From: an uncultured Clostridia bacterium
Lineage (GTDB): Bacteria > Bacillota > Clostridia > UBA1381
DNA length: 9,452 nucleotides
Direction of reading: 5' to 3'
Assembly (NCBI GenBank): GCA_944391635.1
Contig: CALXUL010000125.1
Coordinates: 1-9,452, forward strand
Shown here: in pieces, positions 5,177-9,452 of the stretch
Layout: every line of letters begins with the position of its first letter
How positions within the stretch are numbered: position 1 is the first letter of the stretch
Position numbers and translations under genes: made by a program
Notes under the pieces: model-generated
What the model was told of the DNA's origin: nothing
Seen by the model: the letters and a program-made list of their open reading frames with translations, nothing else
Databases searched by the model: none

Positions 5177-6028
5177 ATGAAATCAAGAAAAGATATATTT
5201 CCAAATGCTAAAACGGCGATAATTTATTTTATACTTCGCGCACTTGTTGTGGGGACAATGATACTTCAGTTTTTTAACGGCAATTATAACAACGTTTTCT
5301 TGTGTATTCTTACGCTGATATTGTTTATGATACCATTAATAGTAGACAGACGCCTGAATATTAAACTGCCCAGTCTTTTGGAAACAATAATACTGCTCTT
5401 TATATTTGCGGCAGAAATTTTGGGTGAAATTCAGAGTTTTTATACTATTTTCCCGTATTGGGACACAATGCTCCATACGATAAATGGTTTTTTGATGGCA
5501 GCAATAGGCTTTTCTATGATTGATGTTTTAAACCGAAATCCGAAATTTCATATTAGTATGTCACCAGTATTTGTTGCGTTTGTTGCATTTTGTTTTTCTA
5601 TGACGGTTGGAGTGGTTTGGGAATTTTTTGAATATACAATGGATAGACTATTCTTACAGGATATGCAGAAAGATTGGATTGTAAATGCAGTCTCATCAAC
5701 AAAATTAAACCCTACGGGTCTTAATTCCCAAATAGTAATTAATGACATAACCAAAACAGTAATCTATGGAAGTATTGATGGTATTGAGCAGGCGTTTACA
5801 GTAGAAAATGGGTATTTGGATATAGGTATTATAGACACCATGAAGGATCTTATAGTAAATTGTGTGGGTGCGATAGTATTTTCTGGGATAGGAGCACTCT
5901 ATCTTCAAAAACGCGACAAGGGCGGCGTGGCAGAAAAATTTATTCCTCAGATGAAGACGGAGGAAGAAATTGAGCAAACTCGAAAAACACTTGAAACCCT
6001 GAAAGCGTCAAGAAAAAGAAAAAAATAG
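5177..6028 (+). CDS. Six-helix membrane protein, probably DUF2238/YjdF-like
   Basis: A 283-residue integral membrane protein. Hydrophobic segments lie at about 13-33, 39-56, 67-85, 99-117, 130-149 and 225-243. A polar loop of about 75 residues (150-224) lies between helices 5 and 6, and the C-terminal tail (244-283) is highly charged and ends in KASRKRKK. Conserved-looking charged motifs sit at membrane edges: 'YWDTMLH' (94-100), 'VWEFFEY' (147-153) and 'DTMKDLIVN' (220-228). This W-D..H, W-E..E and D-T-x-x-D-L-x-x-N pattern resembles the DUF2238 (YjdF) family as I remember it; the function of that family is not established. The basic tail suggests a cytoplasmic C terminus. The start has an AAAGGA site eight bases upstream. 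The gene follows the patatin-like gene by 15 bases and is closed by a strong terminator, so the two probably share a transcript. The membrane-protein call is certain; the family name is a recollection. Confidence 0.8.
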   Translation: MKSRKDIFPNAKTAIIYFILRALVVGTMILQFFNGNYNNVFLCILTLILFMIPLIVDRRLNIKLPSLLETIILLFIFAAEILGEIQSFYTIFPYWDTMLHTINGFLMAAIGFSMIDVLNRNPKFHISMSPVFVAFVAFCFSMTVGVVWEFFEYTMDRLFLQDMQKDWIVNAVSSTKLNPTGLNSQIVINDITKTVIYGSIDGIEQAFTVENGYLDIGIIDTMKDLIVNCVGAIVFSGIGALYLQKRDKGGVAEKFIPQMKTEEEIEQTRKTLETLKASRKRKK

Positions 6029-6039
6029 ATACATATCAG

Positions 6040-6065
6040 AAAGAGCGTTTATATGCGCTCTTTTT
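6040..6065 (+). terminator. Intrinsic terminator after the membrane protein gene
   Basis: A perfect 8-bp stem AAAGAGCG (6040-6047) / CGCTCTTT (6056-6063) with an 8-base loop, followed by a T-run ending at 6065. It starts 12 bases after the stop codon and ends the patatin/membrane protein unit. Confidence 0.92.
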
Positions 6066-6130
6066 GATTTGATGGAAATATTATGAAATATTTTTGTTAT
6101 TATAATAATATCGTTAAAATTTACAAAAAA

Positions 6131-6150
6131 TATTGTTAATTGTAACAATT
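6131..6150. repeat. AT-rich palindrome upstream of the threonine operon promoter
   Basis: ATTGTTA (6132-6138) and TAACAAT (6143-6149) flank a four-base centre, with an A-run on the left and a T-run on the right. It ends about 18 bases before the -35 box. It could be an operator for a dimeric regulator or a second, weak two-way terminator; the sequence does not decide. Confidence 0.45.
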
Positions 6151-6167
6151 TTTTGGTATAAGATTTA

Positions 6168-6196
6168 TTGACAATGTTTAATAACTGTGATATTAT
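6168..6196 (+). promoter_or_regulatory. Strong sigma-A promoter of the ACT-hom-thrB-lysC operon
   Basis: A perfect -35 TTGACA (6168-6173), a 17-base spacer and a -10 TATTAT (6191-6196). The start of transcription would be near 6203, giving a leader of only about 50 bases. That is too short for a T-box or an attenuator, so control is more likely at initiation or at enzyme level. Confidence 0.85.
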
Positions 6197-6199
6197 ATA

Positions 6200-6222
6200 T
6201 TGTATGTGAAATACAAATGTAT
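6200..6222. promoter_or_regulatory. Possible operator: alternating TGTAT/ATACA half-sites at the transcription start
   Basis: TTGTAT (6200-6205), five bases, then ATACAA (6211-6216) form a 6-bp inverted repeat. ATACA (6211-6215) then pairs with a further TGTAT (6218-6222). The three half-sites span the predicted transcription start, where a repressor would block RNA polymerase. The binding protein is unknown. Confidence 0.35.
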
Positions 6223-6252
6223 CTCTGTCAAGGACAAAACGGAGGTAATATA

Positions 6253-6687
6253 ATGGAATCAACATATCTTTTAGTGGATAAATCGGTAGTTCCTGAAGTT
6301 TTTATTAAGGTGGTTGACGCAAAGAAAAAGCTGTCATCAGGAAGGTATAAGACGGTAAACGATGCGTTGTGCGCGGCGAATATAAGCAGGAGTGCGTTTT
6401 ATAAGTATAAGAATTATGTATACGAATATACGGTATTTGATACCAACCAGCTCGTTACATTGTTTTTTACATTAGATGACGTAGCAGGGATTTTATCAGA
6501 TATATTAAATAAGCTGTCGCTTGAGGGCGCAAATATCCTGACGATATATCAGAATATACCGGTTAATAATACTGCGAATGTAACAATATCAATGCGTACG
6601 GATAATATGAAAACGGATATAGAAAGTATGGTTGAGAAGCTCAAGGCGATAGATGGTGTAAATAAGCTTGACATATTGTCGATGTAA
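6253..6687 (+). CDS. pheB: ACT domain-containing protein, PheB/UPF0735 family
   Basis: A 144-residue protein of normal length for the family. The N-terminal part, 'YLLVDKSVVPEVFIKVVDAK' (5-24) followed by 'TVNDALCAANISRSAFYKYK' (34-53), is characteristic. The second part reads like a small helix-turn-helix. Residues 66-144 form an ACT domain (strand LVTLFFTL, the 'DDVAGILSDIL' turn and helix, later strand ANVTISMRT), a fold that usually binds amino acids. The family is named after B. subtilis PheB, once linked to chorismate mutase because it neighbours pheA; its real function is unsettled. Here it leads an operon with hom, 30 bases downstream, which suggests sensing of an aspartate-family amino acid. 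That is inference. The start is the ATG preceded by GGAGG (6241-6245, seven bases away); the frame is open further upstream, but that region lies in the promoter. Confidence 0.93.
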   Translation: MESTYLLVDKSVVPEVFIKVVDAKKKLSSGRYKTVNDALCAANISRSAFYKYKNYVYEYTVFDTNQLVTLFFTLDDVAGILSDILNKLSLEGANILTIYQNIPVNNTANVTISMRTDNMKTDIESMVEKLKAIDGVNKLDILSM

Positions 6688-6717
6688 TCCAAAAAACTGG
6701 AAAGGAAAGGTTTAGCT

Positions 6718-7917
6718 ATGGCTAAAATTGCAATTTTAGGATATGGTACGGTAGGCAGTGGCGTATACGAAATATTCCAGGACAGCGACTTTTCAAAGAA
6801 AATTGGCGAGTCGGTGGAAGTATCAAAAATTCTGGATATTCGTGAATTTCCGTCACACCCGAATCCGGGGCTGTTTACAAAGGACTTTAATGATATATTA
6901 AATGACGCAGAAATAAGCGTTGTGTGTGAAACGATGGGCGGACTGCATCCTGCGTATGAATTTACGAAAGCATTGCTTGAAGCTGGAAAAAGCGTTACAA
7001 CTTCAAACAAGGAGCTTGTGGCAACATATGGAACCGAGCTGCTTGAAATTGCGGCAGCAGAAGGCGTGCGGTATATGTTTGAAGCTTCGGTAGGTGGTGG
7101 TATTCCGATAATAAGACCGCTTGCATCTTGTCTTTTGGCAAATAATATCGAACGGATAGCAGGAATATTAAACGGTACTACAAACTTTATTTTGTCCGAG
7201 ATGATAAATAACAACCGTGAGTTTGATGATGCGCTTGCTGATGCACAGGCTCGCGGGTATGCTGAGCGCAATCCTGCGGCGGATATTGAAGGACACGACG
7301 CTTGCAGAAAAATTGCAATTCTTGCATCAATGGCTTGGGGAGATTTTGTTGATTACAATAATATCCCGACTGAGGGCATATGTGATATAAGCTTAACAGA
7401 TGTGCGTTATGCGGAGAAATTTGGTGCGGCTATAAAGCTTATAGGATATGCAGAAAAACAGGATGATAAGAGTGTATATGCTTGTGTTGCGCCGATGGCA
7501 GTTGAGTGTAATAATCCGTTAGCGGGTGTGACAGATGTATTTAATGCGATAATGGTCCGTGGTAATTATCTTGGTGATGCGATGTTTTATGGACGCGGCG
7601 CAGGAAAGCTTGCGACAGCCAGTGCAGTTTCAGCAGATGTGCTTGACATTGTGAGAATGAAATCATTGAAAAAGCCTATGCGCTGGGAGACGGGCGCAAC
7701 TAAAATGCTTGAGCCGGGCAAGAAGAAGTGGGCGTATATTGTAAGGACAAAAGCCGGTCAAAAAGAGATAGACAGTGAATTTAATCCGGTAAAAACAGTG
7801 ACGGGAGTAGTTGAGTCTGAAACAGGCTTTATCACCGAACCGATGTGTGAGGATGAATTTTTAGAGAAGATCGCGCGTGTGGGTGCGGTTAAGTATATAA
7901 GGATGCTGGAAAATTAA
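6718..7917 (+). CDS. hom: Homoserine dehydrogenase
   Basis: A 399-residue enzyme that reduces aspartate-4-semialdehyde to homoserine with NAD(P)H, the branch step to threonine and methionine. The N-terminal Rossmann motif is GYGTVGSGV (8-16). 'TTSNKELVA' (94-102), 'GGGIPIIRPL' (126-135) and 'ILNGTTNFILSEM' (150-162) are family hallmarks. 'ADIEGHDACRKIAIL' (188-202) carries the catalytic-site residues Asp189, Asp194 and Lys198, the last corresponding to the proposed catalytic lysine of yeast enzyme. After the catalytic domain (to about 320) only some 80 residues remain. These may be a shortened or diverged ACT domain, where B. subtilis Hom (433 residues) has a complete one. An AAGGAAAGG site (6702-6710) lies seven bases before the ATG. 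The stop TAA shares its last base with the thrB start (TAATG). Confidence 0.96.
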   Translation: MAKIAILGYGTVGSGVYEIFQDSDFSKKIGESVEVSKILDIREFPSHPNPGLFTKDFNDILNDAEISVVCETMGGLHPAYEFTKALLEAGKSVTTSNKELVATYGTELLEIAAAEGVRYMFEASVGGGIPIIRPLASCLLANNIERIAGILNGTTNFILSEMINNNREFDDALADAQARGYAERNPAADIEGHDACRKIAILASMAWGDFVDYNNIPTEGICDISLTDVRYAEKFGAAIKLIGYAEKQDDKSVYACVAPMAVECNNPLAGVTDVFNAIMVRGNYLGDAMFYGRGAGKLATASAVSADVLDIVRMKSLKKPMRWETGATKMLEPGKKKWAYIVRTKAGQKEIDSEFNPVKTVTGVVESETGFITEPMCEDEFLEKIARVGAVKYIRMLEN

Positions 7918-8813
7918 TGGTTTGGGTAAGAGTTCCGGCAACGACAGCGAATATGGGCGCTGGATTCGATTGTATGGGAGCAGCACTGTCGCTTTATAAT
8001 ACAATACTCGTTGATGAAATATCAGAAGGGATTTCCATAATAAATAAGAATACCGGCGAATATATCCCTTCCGGAGAAAATAATTTGATATACCGTGCGG
8101 CAAATATTATATTCGACGCAGTAGGATATAAGCCAACAGGCATTAAGATAATTCAGAATAGTCAGATACCGATGACTCGTGGGCTTGGTAGCAGCAGCGC
8201 TTGTATAATAGGCGGAATGCTTGCGGCAAACGCAATATCTGGCAGACAGCTTAGTTATGCTGAAATACTTGATTTTGCCGCTAAAATGGAAGGGCATCCC
8301 GATAATGTCACACCGGCGCTTTATGGGGGATTTTGTGCGGCTGTTAAAACCGGGTCGGGGCATACTTTTCAAAAATCAGTAAAAATTTGTTCTGATATAT
8401 CTTTTGTGGCAATGATACCGGATTTCTTTGTTTCAACACGTAAATCAAGAGGTACATTGCCGGACGCGGTGTCATATAGTGATGCTGTATTTAATGCAGG
8501 GCGTTCGGCGTTATTTGCGCTGTCGCTTGCAACAGGCGATTTGAAAAATCTGCGTGAAGCGGTAAGGGACAGATTACATCAGCCTTATCGCAGCGCATAT
8601 ATAGAGCATATGGAAGAAACTTTCGAGCAGGCTTATAAAAACGGAGCATATGCAGTCTGGCTGAGTGGTTCCGGTCCGACAATAATGGCACTGTGTGACC
8701 GTGATAATTTGGAATTTTCGCGGAATATGGACGAATATTTCCGTAACAATGAGCATTGCTGGAAAAGCAAAAGGCTTACGATTGATAATGTCGGAGCGGT
8801 TGTTCGCGGGTGA
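7917..8813 (+). CDS. thrB: Homoserine kinase (GHMP kinase family)
   Basis: A 298-residue cytoplasmic enzyme that phosphorylates homoserine to O-phosphohomoserine, the step before threonine synthase. All three GHMP motifs are visible: motif 1 'PATTANMGAGFD' (7-18), the ATP-binding loop 'PMTRGLGSSSA' (85-95) and motif 3 'GSGPT' (251-255). 'EGHPDNVTPALYGG' (125-138) is also typical of homoserine kinases. The length matches the family (about 290-310). The start overlaps the hom stop by one base, and only a weak GGA-type site is available inside hom, so translation is likely coupled to hom. The gene thrC, often next to thrB in Firmicutes, does not occur in this window. Confidence 0.95.
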   Translation: MVWVRVPATTANMGAGFDCMGAALSLYNTILVDEISEGISIINKNTGEYIPSGENNLIYRAANIIFDAVGYKPTGIKIIQNSQIPMTRGLGSSSACIIGGMLAANAISGRQLSYAEILDFAAKMEGHPDNVTPALYGGFCAAVKTGSGHTFQKSVKICSDISFVAMIPDFFVSTRKSRGTLPDAVSYSDAVFNAGRSALFALSLATGDLKNLREAVRDRLHQPYRSAYIEHMEETFEQAYKNGAYAVWLSGSGPTIMALCDRDNLEFSRNMDEYFRNNEHCWKSKRLTIDNVGAVVRG

Positions 8814-8855
8814 CGCGGATGGATTTTGTAAAATATGAAAGGAATGGTTGTTAAA

Positions 8856-9452
8856 ATGGGTCTTGTGGTTCAAAAATACGGCGGAACGTCGGTACGCGAT
8901 GCGGAGCGTATAAATAATGTGGCGTCGCGTGTCGTTGAGGCGTATGATGCCGGAAACAATGTGGTAGTGGTGGTATCTGCTCAGGGCGATACAACAGACG
9001 ATTTGATTGAGAAGGCAAAGGAAATAAACGATCATGCTTCAAAGCGTGAGATGGATATGCTTCTTTCAACAGGCGAGCAGATTTCCATTGCACTTTTGGC
9101 TATGGCGATTGAAAAGATAGGCAGACCGGTTGTATCTCTTACCGGTTGGCAGGCAGGATTTTCTACCGACTCTAACTATTCTGCGGCAAGAATCAAAAAG
9201 ATACAGACAGCAAGGCTGCAAAATGAACTTGATAAACGCAGAATTGTAATAGTTGCAGGATTTCAGGGTCTTAATAAATATGATGATATTACAACGCTTG
9301 GCAGAGGCGGCTCTGATACATCGGCAGTTGCGCTTGCAGCTACATTAGGCGCAGATGTATGCGAGATATATACAGATGTTGACGGTGTATACACGGCAGA
9401 TCCGAGATTTGTAAAAACTGCTAAGAAACTCGATGATATATCTTATGATGAG
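8856..9452 (+). CDS. lysC: Aspartate kinase, N-terminal 199 residues (3' end outside window)
   Basis: The N-terminal part of the enzyme that phosphorylates aspartate at the entry to the lysine, threonine and methionine pathways. Family motifs are present: KYGGTSV (7-13), SAQGDTTD (41-48), 'STGEQIS' (71-77) with the substrate-binding glutamate, 'TLGRGGSDTSA' (147-157) and 'CEIYTDVDGVYTADPR' (169-184). The C-terminal ACT domains that set feedback control lie outside the window, so the isozyme type cannot be judged. The chosen ATG gives the usual MGLVVQKYGG start; GAAAGGA (8837-8843) lies 12 bases upstream, rather far. In-frame ATGs at 8844 and 8835 would add four or seven residues. The 8844 start is too close to that site and 8835 has only a weak site of its own. 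There is no terminator in the 42 bases after thrB, so it belongs to the same operon. Confidence 0.95.
   Translation, partial: MGLVVQKYGGTSVRDAERINNVASRVVEAYDAGNNVVVVVSAQGDTTDDLIEKAKEINDHASKREMDMLLSTGEQISIALLAMAIEKIGRPVVSLTGWQAGFSTDSNYSAARIKKIQTARLQNELDKRRIVIVAGFQGLNKYDDITTLGRGGSDTSAVALAATLGADVCEIYTDVDGVYTADPRFVKTAKKLDDISYDE

Noticed and set aside
6187..6252. Extension of the ACT protein by 22 residues
   Set aside because: The extension begins at or before the -10 box and is not in the family; GGAGG is placed for ATG 6253.
6197..6252. T-box or other amino-acid riboswitch in the threonine operon leader
   Set aside because: The predicted leader is only about 50 bases, with no specifier stem, T-box sequence or terminator/antiterminator pair.
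6549..7271. A 240-codon minus-strand open frame opposite hom
   Set aside because: It lies wholly over the end of the ACT gene and hom, has no recognisable protein motifs and has a serine-rich composition typical of an antisense shadow. Both plus-strand genes have clear family motifs.
8574..9093. Minus-strand open frames opposite thrB and lysC
   Set aside because: They overlap strongly conserved kinase motifs on the plus strand and show no family features.
1..9452. Mobile element, prophage, CRISPR array, tRNA or rRNA
   Set aside because: No transposase or integrase motifs, no spaced direct repeats, no cloverleaf or rRNA-like sequence was found; the genes are core metabolic and regulatory families with similar base composition throughout.

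Overview
The window looks like a stretch of a Clostridia-type (low-to-moderate GC Firmicutes) chromosome. The evidence is strong AAGGAGG-type ribosome binding sites, TTGNNN-17-TATAAT promoters, simple stem-loop terminators, frequent ATA isoleucine codons, and gene families typical of that group: a YmfI-like reductase, an HPr relative, an ACT-domain PheB protein and a clostridial membrane protein. Genus cannot be fixed from the sequence. No tRNA, rRNA, CRISPR array, phage or insertion sequence was seen. The content is mostly core metabolism and growth physiology, and I did not find a clear undescribed defence or mobile system.

Layout. (1) 1-970: the 3' end of a SEDS-family cell-wall polymerase (RodA-like), overlapped by 4 bases by a short-chain reductase that most resembles the elongation factor P 5-aminopentanone reductase group. 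A two-way terminator (974-1023) separates this from (2) a minus-strand 75-residue HPr-like protein (1036-1263) that contains no histidine at all but keeps the regulatory serine motif, so it looks Crh-like. (3) 1264-1479 is a divergent promoter region, followed by typA/bipA (1480-3300), a ribosome-associated GTPase. (4) mgsA, methylglyoxal synthase (GTG start at 3446), has its own strong promoter and two unusual substitutions in active-site motifs. (5) 4040-6028: a two-gene unit of a patatin-like lipase and a six-helix DUF2238/YjdF-like membrane protein. (6) 6168-9452: a threonine/aspartate-family operon from one strong promoter, with an ACT-domain protein (PheB/UPF0735 type), homoserine dehydrogenase (hom), homoserine kinase (thrB) and aspartate kinase (lysC, cut by the window end).

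How the parts fit. LysC, Hom and ThrB catalyse steps 1, 3 and 4 of the aspartate-to-threonine route; the second step (asd) and the last (thrC) are not in the window. The ACT protein at the head of the operon is a candidate amino-acid sensor. RodA and MgsA are often near each other in clostridial cell-shape/min clusters; here the reductase, HPr-like gene and typA lie between them. The HPr-like protein and MgsA both touch central carbon flux, one as a likely regulator and one as an overflow bypass enzyme. Several translation starts differ from the longest open frame, and the reasons are given in the entries.
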